Assembly (NCBI GenBank): GCA_028281825.1
Contig: JANQJC010000103.1
Location: 1-41,676 of the forward strand
DNA: 41,676 nucleotides
Origin: Flavobacteriales bacterium
GTDB taxonomy: Bacteria; Bacteroidota; Bacteroidia; JANQJC01
Direction: 5' to 3'
This document shows, in pieces, positions 16,061 to 24,406 of this stretch; the stretch's first letter is position 1; every line of letters starts with the position of its first letter. The notes below the pieces were generated by a model. It had not been told where the DNA came from, did no database searches, and saw only the letters and a list, made by a program, of their open reading frames with translations. Both the position numbers and the translations under genes were made by a program.

Positions 16061-17442
16061 GCCGGATATCCCATGCTTAATTTGTCTAACAACATTTTTC
16101 TAATCGGTTCTACCGTGGTGTCAATATCACCTGCCCCCAAAGTGAGCAACACCTCTAACTCTTTACCCGCCAACAGGTTGGTTATTTCTGTCTTGGTGCT
16201 CATTTCTTTTCTATCAATCGTCACTCTATTCAATACCATTTCAGAAGTCACCCCCTCAATGGGTTCCTCCCTTGCAGGATAGATTGGCAACATCACTAAT
16301 TCATCCAATAGAGAAAGAGTGGCTGCAAAGCCATCTGCAAAGTCCCTTGTTCTGCTAAACAAGTGTGGTTGGAATACTCCTGTAATCTCTTTCATTGGAT
16401 ATAAATCCCTTACAGACTTAATACAAGTCTCCAATTCAGCAGGGTGATGAGCATAGTCATCTATATAAACCAATTCAGGTGTATTCACTTGGTAATCAAA
16501 ACGCCTTTTTATTCCAGTGAAAGTGTGTAAGGCTTCTCTTACTTCAGCTTCTGTAACGCCCATCACCTGAGCAACAGCACAAGCTGCAATGGCATTTTCT
16601 ACATTATGCTTGCCAGGGTAACCAAAAGTCAACTCTTTCCAAACTCCATTAGGGCTCACCAAGTCAAACACATACTTACCATCCACCACATTCATATTGC
16701 CAGCATGAAAATCGCCTTCAGTCAGTGAATAACTCAAGGCTTGTTTATTGAAGTTGGAGAAATCCAACCCCATCTTATAAATCAGTATTCCAGTCTCTTT
16801 GATATTATCAGCAAACTCATGGAAAGAACTTGACAAGGCATCACCTGTTCCATAGATATCCAAATGGTCGGCATCCATACTGGTAATGATAGCCACCTCT
16901 GGAAATAACTTCAGGAATGACCTGTCATACTCATCAGCTTCTGCTACCATGTTTTGGCTGCCCTCGGTATAGATGAAGTTACTGTTGTAGTTCCTCGTAA
17001 TACCACCCAAAAAGGCATTACAGCCTTGACTAGAAGTCTTCAATATATGTGCCAGTATACTGGAAGTTGTAGTTTTGCCATGCGTACCGGCAACCGCCAA
17101 TAATTTGTAATTCTCAGCTATCCAACCCAACACCAATGAACGCTTAACTACCTCAAAGTCGTTGTTCATGAAATAGTTCAATTCATTGTGGTTTTTGGGG
17201 ATAGCAGGCGTATATACCACCAATGTATTCTCTTTACTTTGAAAAGCGCTTGGTATCTTCTCCACCGAGTCAGTAAAGTGGATTTCCATACCTTCTGCCT
17301 CTAGCTCATCAGTAAGCACAGTTGAAGTGCGGTCATAACCTGCCACCTTCTTACCTTCACGCATGAAATACCTGGCCAGGGCACTCATCCCGATGCCGCC
17401 CAAGCCCACTAAATAGATATTTTCAAACCTCTTTAGGTCCAT
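16057..17442 (-). CDS. murC: UDP-N-acetylmuramate--L-alanine ligase MurC
   Basis: MurC adds L-alanine to UDP-MurNAc using ATP, the first amino-acid step of peptidoglycan precursor synthesis in the cytoplasm. The 461-residue protein has the N-terminal UDP-binding loop GLGGIGMSALA (13-23), the ATP-binding motif GTHGKTTT (119-126), DADHLD in the central domain and IDDYAHHPAE (about 322-331) with the catalytic Lys region replaced by the MurC-specific DDYAHHP signature. The length is normal. The start overlaps the murG stop (TAATG) and is preceded by CAGGAAA, a modest ribosome-binding site. Confidence 0.97.
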   Translation of the reverse strand: MDLKRFENIYLVGLGGIGMSALARYFMREGKKVAGYDRTSTVLTDELEAEGMEIHFTDSVEKIPSAFQSKENTLVVYTPAIPKNHNELNYFMNNDFEVVKRSLVLGWIAENYKLLAVAGTHGKTTTSSILAHILKTSSQGCNAFLGGITRNYNSNFIYTEGSQNMVAEADEYDRSFLKLFPEVAIITSMDADHLDIYGTGDALSSSFHEFADNIKETGILIYKMGLDFSNFNKQALSYSLTEGDFHAGNMNVVDGKYVFDLVSPNGVWKELTFGYPGKHNVENAIAACAVAQVMGVTEAEVREALHTFTGIKRRFDYQVNTPELVYIDDYAHHPAELETCIKSVRDLYPMKEITGVFQPHLFSRTRDFADGFAATLSLLDELVMLPIYPAREEPIEGVTSEMVLNRVTIDRKEMSTKTEITNLLAGKELEVLLTLGAGDIDTTVEPIRKMLLDKLSMGYPA

Positions 17443-18563
17443 TATTTCCTGCTGTTTGCCAGTCTTACAATCTCATTGGCAATAGCTTCATCCGCATTAG
17501 TGAAAGCCAGGTTGCCAACGTTCTCAATTAGTTTATCTCTTTTCTCTTTGTTCTGCAATAGTTCAAGTGCCTCATTGTAAAGGCGCTCCTGTGTTTCAGT
17601 ATCCTTTACCAAAATGGCAGCATGGTGAGTAACCAAAGCCATTGCATTTCTAGTCTGGTGGTCTTCCGCCGCGAAGGGAAAAGGCACCAACACCGCAGGT
17701 TTCCTCACGATGCATATCTCAGAGATGGAGCTTGCCCCTGCCCTTGATACTATCACATCGGCAATGGCATAGGCATAATCCATCTTGCCGATAAACTCAT
17801 GCACCTTTATTCCTTTCTCTTCCAAACCTTTGGCAGCCTCTTTAGCCTGCTCATGGAAAAGTTTGCCTGTTTGCCATACCACCTGTATGTCATTCTCTAC
17901 AAACTCTTGAAGCTTGACCTTCATCGACAGGTTGATAGAACGCGCACCCAAACTGCCGCCTATCACCAAAAGGGTTTTCTTATCTGGGTTCAATCCAAAG
18001 TGCTCTATCCCTCTTTCCCGCTTACCTGAAAGATTCAGTATATCCTGCCTCACAGGATTACCCGTTAATATTATCTTCTCCTTCGGGAAAAACTTCTCCA
18101 TCCCATCATAGGCCACACATACCTTACTCGCCTTCTTGCCTAATATCTTGTTCGTTACCCCTGCATAGCTGTTTTGCTCTTGTATCAGGGTAGGTATCTT
18201 TTTCATTTGCGCTGCATACATCACAGGCCCACTCGCAAAACCACCCACACCCACAACTACATCGGGTTTAAATTTATTGATGATGTTACTCGCCTTAGTC
18301 ACACTACCTATCACCTTCAACGGGAATGTCAAGTTTTTGGCTATCGACTTTGGAGAAAGACCGCGTTGAAAACCAGCCACATTCAGCCCCTCAATTTGAT
18401 AGCCAGCCGCAGGTACCTTCTCCATCTCCATCTTGCCCTTAGCTCCCACAAATAATATTTCAGTTTCTTTTGACATTCTCTTTAACGCATTGGCAATAGC
18501 TATTGCCGGAAAAATATGGCCTCCAGTGCCACCCCCACTTATTATTACCCTAAGCGATGACAT
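17442..18563 (-). CDS. murG: Lipid II synthase MurG (GlcNAc transferase)
   Basis: MurG transfers GlcNAc from UDP-GlcNAc to lipid I on the inner face of the cytoplasmic membrane. The 373-residue GT-B protein shows GGGTGGH at 10-16, the second GVGGFASGP loop near 105, and the donor-binding region VIVSRAGASSISEI followed by PFPFAAEDHQTRNA. All sites match the family. The first 14 bases overlap the end of ftsW, and a GGAG precedes the ATG at close spacing. MurG and FtsW handling the same lipid-linked substrate fits this tight coupling. Confidence 0.97.
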   Translation of the reverse strand: MSSLRVIISGGGTGGHIFPAIAIANALKRMSKETEILFVGAKGKMEMEKVPAAGYQIEGLNVAGFQRGLSPKSIAKNLTFPLKVIGSVTKASNIINKFKPDVVVGVGGFASGPVMYAAQMKKIPTLIQEQNSYAGVTNKILGKKASKVCVAYDGMEKFFPKEKIILTGNPVRQDILNLSGKRERGIEHFGLNPDKKTLLVIGGSLGARSINLSMKVKLQEFVENDIQVVWQTGKLFHEQAKEAAKGLEEKGIKVHEFIGKMDYAYAIADVIVSRAGASSISEICIVRKPAVLVPFPFAAEDHQTRNAMALVTHHAAILVKDTETQERLYNEALELLQNKEKRDKLIENVGNLAFTNADEAIANEIVRLANSRK

Positions 18564-19761
18564 ACTCCGTATTCTCAGCTTTACTCGGTTTCTTCACCTT
18601 CTCAGCTTTAGGCTTAGCGTCTTCCTCTTGTGTGGTTGTTCTGCTCACGCTCAACATGATACCCAGCGCAATACTGGTAAACCATAATGAGGTACCACCC
18701 ATACTCAATAGTGGCAAGGGCTGACCTGTTACCGGAAAGACACCCACAGCCACAGCCATATTTATCATCCCCTGAAAGATGAGACTAAAACAACACCCCA
18801 CCGCCAGCAATGCCGCAAAGGGCTTGTCACTCTTGGTGGCTATCCGCACCCCCCTAAATAGTATTATCAGATACAAGAACAGGATAAACGCCCCGCCTGC
18901 CAATCCATATTCCTCTATAATGATAGAGTAGATATAATCTGAATAAGGGTGCGGCAAGAAATTCCTCTCCGCGCTATTACCTGGGCCTTTGCCAAACAAT
19001 CCACCTGTTGCTATGGCAATTTTAGAGTGGGTAGCCTGATAGTTATCATCCTCGTCACCTGCCCCGGCAAAGCGCTCCACACGAGCTATCCAAGTGCTCA
19101 CCCTAAACTTCTCCTGTACATTTTGTGGCAACAACAGTACTGTACCTACAAACAATCCAAAACCCACAACGGCAATACCCATCATAATACCTATATTCTT
19201 GACACTCACCCTGCCTATGAACATAATCACCAAACTGGTCACAAAAAGCAAGGCTGCCGTGGAGAAGTTAGCAGGTAATATCAGTCCACAGATGATAGCA
19301 ATAGGTAATCCTAATTGCATAAAGTCCTCTTTAAAAGTCGCACTGCCCGCCCTTCTGGCCAACTGCCGCGCAAGAAACATGATAAGTGCCAACTTCGCAA
19401 AATCAGAAGGCTGGAACGTAAGGTTAATAATTGGTATCGGTATCCACCGGTAAGCTGAGTTGATATTAGAACCCACCAAATATGCCAGTATCAATAAGGG
19501 TACTGCCAACCATATCCCTACCTGCGAAATCCGTGAGAAATAGGTATACTTGATATTGTGTATCACATACATGATACCCAAGCCCAAAAGCAAGATGATG
19601 AAATGCTTCAGGAAGTAATATTCTGTATTGCCATGCTGATATTTATAGGCCAACGTTCCCGTTGAACTATATACCGCCAAAAGGGAAATAATAGATAATA
19701 TGAGCACCACGGACCATATCACCTTATCTCCTTTCAGATATTTTTTAAATACTTGTGTCAT
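18550..19761 (-). CDS. ftsW: SEDS-family peptidoglycan glycosyltransferase FtsW
   Basis: This 403-residue protein has about ten membrane segments and is the septal glycan polymerase that works with FtsI. Typical SEDS motifs are present: the early YSSTG loop, NLTFQPSDFAKLALIMFLAR, and VFPVTGQPLPLLSMGGTSLW near the end. The C-terminal tail (about 375-403) is charged and cytoplasmic. The start is fixed by a strong AGAAGGAGG at 19767-19775, identical to that of ftsZ. The gene follows the MurD C-domain paralogue by 16 bp. Confidence 0.96.
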   Translation of the reverse strand: MTQVFKKYLKGDKVIWSVVLILSIISLLAVYSSTGTLAYKYQHGNTEYYFLKHFIILLLGLGIMYVIHNIKYTYFSRISQVGIWLAVPLLILAYLVGSNINSAYRWIPIPIINLTFQPSDFAKLALIMFLARQLARRAGSATFKEDFMQLGLPIAIICGLILPANFSTAALLFVTSLVIMFIGRVSVKNIGIMMGIAVVGFGLFVGTVLLLPQNVQEKFRVSTWIARVERFAGAGDEDDNYQATHSKIAIATGGLFGKGPGNSAERNFLPHPYSDYIYSIIIEEYGLAGGAFILFLYLIILFRGVRIATKSDKPFAALLAVGCCFSLIFQGMINMAVAVGVFPVTGQPLPLLSMGGTSLWFTSIALGIMLSVSRTTTQEEDAKPKAEKVKKPSKAENTEYVIA

Positions 19762-19766
19762 TACTT

Positions 19767-19775
19767 CCTCCTTCT
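19767..19775 (-). promoter_or_regulatory. Strong Shine-Dalgarno sequence of ftsW
   Basis: The minus strand reads AGAAGGAGG, 5 nt before the ftsW ATG. It is the same 9-mer at the same spacing as in front of ftsZ. Confidence 0.8.
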
Positions 19776-19777
19776 TT

Positions 19778-20326
19778 TCACTTTGCCTCTAGTGTCATCA
19801 CGGCTTTTCTGAATTTATCACCTCTATCCTCATAGCTGTCAAACATATCAATGCTTGAGCAGGCAGGTGATAGCAATACGGTTTCACCGGCTTGCGCCAT
19901 AGAGCTGGCAGTCATCACAGCTTCTTCAGCTGAGCTTGCAGCCACTATCATGTCCACATCACTCATGAAGGTTTTGAATATCTTACTGCAATCCTTGCCC
20001 AGGCATATAATAGATTTCACCTTATCAGACACAATTTCCTGTAGCATAGAGTAATCGCTGGTACTGTCTGAACCACCAACAATCCAAATCACAGGATTAT
20101 TCACCGTCTCTAATGAATACCAGGCCAAGTCAACATTAGTGGCCTTTGAGTCATTGATGTAATCCACACCGTTCACATTGCGGATAAACTCCAACCTGTG
20201 AGCAGAGCTATTGATATCATCCAGGCTCTCCCTGATGATGTTGTTTCTCAGTTCAAGGAAGTTGCTGAATAGACTCTTGGTTGTATTTTCAGTCACTTTT
20301 TTCACTTGTGTTTTATCTGTACTCAT
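19778..20326 (-). CDS. Stand-alone MurD C-terminal-domain paralogue
   Basis: This 182-residue protein aligns with the last third of the MurD encoded immediately upstream: HRLE (43-46), INDSKATN (57-64), IWIVGGSDSTSDY (80-92), SSAEEAV (131-137) and LLSPACSSIDMFDSYEDRG (151-169). The UDP-binding and ATP-binding (GTNGKTT) domains are absent, and the 28-bp gap to murD holds no remnant of them. The first 25 or so residues are unrelated to MurD. The Lys of the MurD motif GGIDK, equivalent by alignment to the D-Glu-binding Lys348 of E. coli MurD, is Ser88 here, while the DSKATN Lys and Thr are kept. The protein cannot be a ligase on its own. A regulatory, scaffolding or heteromeric partner role is inferred. 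Intact frame and retained motifs argue against a decaying fragment. Confidence 0.85.
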   Translation of the reverse strand: MSTDKTQVKKVTENTTKSLFSNFLELRNNIIRESLDDINSSAHRLEFIRNVNGVDYINDSKATNVDLAWYSLETVNNPVIWIVGGSDSTSDYSMLQEIVSDKVKSIICLGKDCSKIFKTFMSDVDMIVAASSAEEAVMTASSMAQAGETVLLSPACSSIDMFDSYEDRGDKFRKAVMTLEAK

Positions 20327-20354
20327 AATCAGTGCGTTTTAAAAAGGTGATTGG

Positions 20355-21686
20355 TTAGAGTGAGCGAACTGCTGATTTAAACTGCCTTCCCCTGTCTTCA
20401 TAGTTCTCAAATAAGTCGAAGCTGGCGCAAGCTGGTGACAATAGGACTGTATCACCTTTTCTGCCCATGTAGTATGCTGCCTTTACTGCTTCTTCGGCTG
20501 AACTTGTATCTACTATGGTATCCACAATACCACTAAATGCATCGTGTATCTTTTGGTTATCAGTACCCAGGCAAACAATGGCTTTCACTTTCTGCTTCAC
20601 CAGGTCTTTCACCATTTCATAATCATTACCCTTGTCTATACCACCCACTATCCAAATGGTAGGTCCTGTCATGCTTTCCAAAGCATACCATGCTGCATTC
20701 AGGTTAGTAGCTTTTGAGTCATTGATGAACTCTATACCACATACCTTACCCACTACTTCCAGCCTGTGGTCTACGTTCTTGTAGTCACTCAAGCACTCGC
20801 GTATTAAGTCTTTGCGGATGTCAAGCAGTTTACCTACAACTCCCGCAGCCATTGAGTTGTAAACGTTGTGTCTGCCTTGTAATGCTAATTCGTAAATAGA
20901 CATAGTAAATTGGTTATTATGGTTATCAATTATTAATTCCTCATTTCGTAGCCATGCCATTTGGCCCTGGCTGTTTTTGGTACTGAATGGACAAAGCTTT
21001 GCTTTCATTTGCCTCTTTCCCATCCCTTTCATTATTGATTCGTCATCACTGCAATAGATGAATGCATCTTCCTCCGTTTGATTTTGAGTTATCCTGAACT
21101 TACTCTGGATATAGACCTCCATCGATGCATATCGGTCTAAATGGTCTGGGGTGATGTTTAGCAGTATCGCATAATTGATGCGTGACTCAAACATGTCATC
21201 CAACTGAAAGCTGCTCAACTCTAGCACTATGTACTCAGGCTCTCTTTCAGCCAGTTGAAGCGCTAAACTCTTTCCAACATTTCCACCTAGCATCACATTC
21301 AATCCTGCTTTCTCCAGGATGTAGTGAGTCAGCATCGCAGTAGTTGTCTTCCCATTTGTGCCTGTGATACCAATGGTTTTAGCCTTGGTGTATCGTAGAG
21401 CAAACTCAATCTCTGACACTACCGGGATACCCTTCTCCCTCACCTGTTTCAGCATTTCTGCCTTTTCAGGTATGCCCGGGCTTTTTACTACTTCATCCGC
21501 ATTTAGGATGAACTCTTCCGTGTGCTTCTCTTCTTCCCATTCAATACCATGATTCCAAAGAACTTCTTTGTATTTTTCCTTCACTTTGCCTTTGTCACTG
21601 ACAAAAACATCCCATCCCTTCTTCTTTCCCAACACAGCGGCGCCAACACCACTTTCCCCAGCACCGAGTACCACCAACCTTTTCAT
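20355..21686 (-). CDS. murD: UDP-N-acetylmuramoyl-L-alanine--D-glutamate ligase MurD
   Basis: MurD adds D-glutamate to UDP-MurNAc-L-Ala with ATP. The 443-residue protein has all three domains: an N-terminal UDP-binding domain (GAGESGVGAAVLG at 8-20, KSPGIP near 68), a central ATPase domain with GTNGKTTT (109-116) and NITPDHLDRY, and the C-terminal domain with HRLE, NDSKATN (Lys325, Thr327), GGIDKGND (Lys352) and LLSPACASFD. Length and motifs are normal. The start overlaps the mraY stop (TAATG), with GAGG close upstream. A diverged copy of its C-terminal domain is the next gene. Confidence 0.97.
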   Translation of the reverse strand: MKRLVVLGAGESGVGAAVLGKKKGWDVFVSDKGKVKEKYKEVLWNHGIEWEEEKHTEEFILNADEVVKSPGIPEKAEMLKQVREKGIPVVSEIEFALRYTKAKTIGITGTNGKTTTAMLTHYILEKAGLNVMLGGNVGKSLALQLAEREPEYIVLELSSFQLDDMFESRINYAILLNITPDHLDRYASMEVYIQSKFRITQNQTEEDAFIYCSDDESIMKGMGKRQMKAKLCPFSTKNSQGQMAWLRNEELIIDNHNNQFTMSIYELALQGRHNVYNSMAAGVVGKLLDIRKDLIRECLSDYKNVDHRLEVVGKVCGIEFINDSKATNLNAAWYALESMTGPTIWIVGGIDKGNDYEMVKDLVKQKVKAIVCLGTDNQKIHDAFSGIVDTIVDTSSAEEAVKAAYYMGRKGDTVLLSPACASFDLFENYEDRGRQFKSAVRSL

Positions 21687-22936
21687 TACCTCAGTTTCAG
21701 CGTTACTATGGTCATAATCGCCAGCATAATGCCGATAATCCAGAACCGTGTAACTATTTTCGACTCGTGCATTCCCAGTTTCTGATAGTGGTGATGCAAA
21801 GGAGCCATCTTGAAAATCCGCCTACCTTCACCAAATTTTTTCTTAGTGTATTTGAAGTACCCTACCTGCATCATCACCGACACATTCTCGATTAGAAAGA
21901 TGCCGCATAGCACTGGTATCAATAATTCTTTCCTTATCATGATGGCAAATACCGCAATGATGCCTCCTAGTGCCAAACTACCCGTATCGCCCATAAACAC
22001 TTGCGCAGGGAAAGCATTGTACCACATGAAACCTACGCAGGCACCAATAAATGCCGCTATAAATACCACCAACTCACCCGAGTATGGGATGTACATGATA
22101 TTGAGGTAGTCCGCGAAAATGTAGTTACCTGATACATAGGCCAGGATACCCAGCGTTGCACCTATAATCGCCGATGTACCCGTTGCTAGCCCGTCAATAC
22201 CGTCAGTCATATTGGCGCCGTTGGAAACAGCGGTTACTATCACTATCACTACCGGGATGAATATCAGCCACGCCCACTTGGCGTAGCCATCACCCAACCA
22301 TGAAATCAACATCGCGTAGTTGAACTCATTGTTCTTGAAGAATGGAATCGTGGTTTTGGTTGACTTGATGGCATCTGAGTATATAGCACTGCTGGGTGTA
22401 GCACCATTTTGCTCCGTCATACTAAAAGTCACATTAGCGCTGCCGTCCTGCTTTTTCTCCTTAATCACCACATCACCATGGAAATAAAGTGCCGCGCCTA
22501 CTATCAAGCCAATACCCACTTGGCCTACAATTTTGAACTGACCAGCCAAGCCTCGCTTGTCTTTCTTGAATACCTTAATGTAGTCATCAATAAAACCGAT
22601 TGCCCCCAACCAAACCGTAGATACCAACATGAGGATGATATAGACGTTATGCAGCTTGGCAAACAACAGGGTTGGGATAAGAATAGCCGAGAGGATAATT
22701 AAACCACCCATGGTTGGTGTGCCTTGCTTCTTCATCTGGCCTTCCAAGCCTAAGTCTCGAACAGTCTCACCAACCTGTTTCTTTCTCAAGGCATTGATGA
22801 TACGCTTACCAAATATCAAGCTGATAACCAGTGATATTATAATAGACGCTGCCGCTCGAAAAGAGATGTATTGAAACACGCCCGCCCCAGGAACATCATA
22901 TTGCTTGTCTAATATTTCAAATAAGTAGTACAGCAT
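21686..22936 (-). CDS. mraY: Phospho-N-acetylmuramoyl-pentapeptide-transferase MraY
   Basis: MraY transfers phospho-MurNAc-pentapeptide to undecaprenyl phosphate to make lipid I in the cytoplasmic membrane. The 416-residue polytopic protein shows GTPTMGG (about 73-79), the aspartate motif [23 protein letters not shown], the Mg2+-site loop [12 protein letters not shown] and the HHH motif [11 protein letters not shown]. It is longer than the usual 320-360 residues because of an insert of about 50 residues near 155-205, after the HGDVV stretch, that is polar and predicted to lie outside the membrane. AGGAAA precedes the start. The gene follows murE by 9 bp. Confidence 0.96.
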   Translation of the reverse strand: MLYYLFEILDKQYDVPGAGVFQYISFRAAASIIISLVISLIFGKRIINALRKKQVGETVRDLGLEGQMKKQGTPTMGGLIILSAILIPTLLFAKLHNVYIILMLVSTVWLGAIGFIDDYIKVFKKDKRGLAGQFKIVGQVGIGLIVGAALYFHGDVVIKEKKQDGSANVTFSMTEQNGATPSSAIYSDAIKSTKTTIPFFKNNEFNYAMLISWLGDGYAKWAWLIFIPVVIVIVTAVSNGANMTDGIDGLATGTSAIIGATLGILAYVSGNYIFADYLNIMYIPYSGELVVFIAAFIGACVGFMWYNAFPAQVFMGDTGSLALGGIIAVFAIMIRKELLIPVLCGIFLIENVSVMMQVGYFKYTKKKFGEGRRIFKMAPLHHHYQKLGMHESKIVTRFWIIGIMLAIMTIVTLKLR

Positions 22937-22945
22937 AATTTCCTG

Positions 22946-24406
22946 TTATATCAATGCTTTTAGGTTGTCACTTAAAACTTGCATATCATCAAATGGGTGC
23001 TTCATCCCTTTTATCTCTTGATACTTCTCATGACCCTTACCTGCCACCAAAATGATATCCCCGGGCTGTGCCATCAAGCAAGCCGTGCGGATAGCTTCTT
23101 TCCTATCGGCAATAGAAATCGTCTTCTTGGTTTCCATCGGGTCCATGCCCGCCTTCATATCTTCAATGATGGCCTCTGGTTCTTCTGAGCGTGGATTATC
23201 CGAAGTGAGGATTACTTTATCACTGAAGTCTGTGGCTACCTTTCTCATTACCGGACGCTTGGCTTTGTCCCTGTCACCCCCACAACCCACAACTGTTATG
23301 AGTTTCTCATTGCCTGTTCTCAAACTCTTGATGTTTTCCAATACATTTTTCAATGCATCAGGAGTATGTGCGTAATCCACCACACCAATAATCTTGCTTC
23401 CCGTTTTAATGTATTGGAAGCGACCTTCGACGGCACTTAGGGTACTAATACCCGTCAGCACATTCATCTTAGGCTCACCTAATAGCACTGCTGCGCTGTA
23501 AACTGCAAGCACATTGTAGGCATTAAAAGTTCCTATCAAGCGGGTTACCAATTCGGTGCCATCAATATTCAACAGAAGGCCTGTTAACTGGTTCTCCAAT
23601 ATTTTGCATTTGAAATCAGCAGGAGTTTTAAGACCGTAAAACTTCTTATTAGCCTTACTGTTTTGAAGCATAATACCACCGTTCTTATCATCCTTATTGC
23701 TCAATGCAAAAGCGCTTGGTTTAAGGCCGGTGAAGAACTTCTGCTTAGCTTCCAGGTAATTATCAAATGTCTTGTGATAGTCTAAGTGGTCATGCGTGAT
23801 ATTGGTAAAAATCCCCCCCGCGAAATCTAGGCCCGTCACCCTATCCTGGTCAACAGCATGAGAACTCACCTCCATAAAGCAATGAGTGCAACCCGCTTCT
23901 ACCATTTGAGCCAATAGCGCATTGAGTGCTAATGGGTCTGGTGTGGTGTGGGTAGCTTGCACTTCTGTTTTGTCCACCTTATATACTACAGTAGATATAA
24001 GCCCCGTCTTAAAACCCAAATTCTTGAACAGGTTATATAATAAGGTGACAACAGTTGTCTTTCCATTAGTTCCAGTTACCCCAACCAACTTCAGCTTTGA
24101 AGAAGGTGTATTGTAAAAATTAGATGCAATCCACGCTAAAGCAAAACGGCTGTTCTTCACTTTCACATAGGTTACATCATCGTGTAAATTCTCAGGAAAT
24201 TCCTCACAAACCACAGCAATAGCACCAGCCTTCACCACATCATCTATATAGTCATGCCCATCTACCACGGTTCCTCTAATAGCCACAAAAAGGCTGTACT
24301 TCTTCACTTTCCTTGAGTCAAGGTGCACCGAAGTGATGGCGATATTGGTGGAGCCTTTTACATCCTCCAAACCAGCGCGATATAATATGTCCTTTAGTAG
24401 CTTCAT
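22946..24406 (-). CDS. murE: UDP-MurNAc-tripeptide ligase MurE (meso-DAP-adding)
   Basis: MurE adds the third stem-peptide residue. The 486-residue protein has N-terminal SRKVKKYSLFVAIRG, the ATP motif GTNGKTTV (112-119), THDHLDYH, GRFQ, and the C-terminal DNPR motif at 403-406. DNPR is the signature of enzymes that bind meso-diaminopimelate, so the organism likely has A1-gamma type peptidoglycan. The C-terminal AGKGHEKYQ loop is present. The start overlaps the ftsI stop by four bases (ATGA). Confidence 0.96.
   Translation of the reverse strand: MKLLKDILYRAGLEDVKGSTNIAITSVHLDSRKVKKYSLFVAIRGTVVDGHDYIDDVVKAGAIAVVCEEFPENLHDDVTYVKVKNSRFALAWIASNFYNTPSSKLKLVGVTGTNGKTTVVTLLYNLFKNLGFKTGLISTVVYKVDKTEVQATHTTPDPLALNALLAQMVEAGCTHCFMEVSSHAVDQDRVTGLDFAGGIFTNITHDHLDYHKTFDNYLEAKQKFFTGLKPSAFALSNKDDKNGGIMLQNSKANKKFYGLKTPADFKCKILENQLTGLLLNIDGTELVTRLIGTFNAYNVLAVYSAAVLLGEPKMNVLTGISTLSAVEGRFQYIKTGSKIIGVVDYAHTPDALKNVLENIKSLRTGNEKLITVVGCGGDRDKAKRPVMRKVATDFSDKVILTSDNPRSEEPEAIIEDMKAGMDPMETKKTISIADRKEAIRTACLMAQPGDIILVAGKGHEKYQEIKGMKHPFDDMQVLSDNLKALI

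Noticed and set aside
19778-20326. Idea that the MurD C-domain gene is a frameshifted second half of murD
   Set aside because: The upstream murD is complete through its own C-terminal domain and stop, so the short gene is a separate extra copy.
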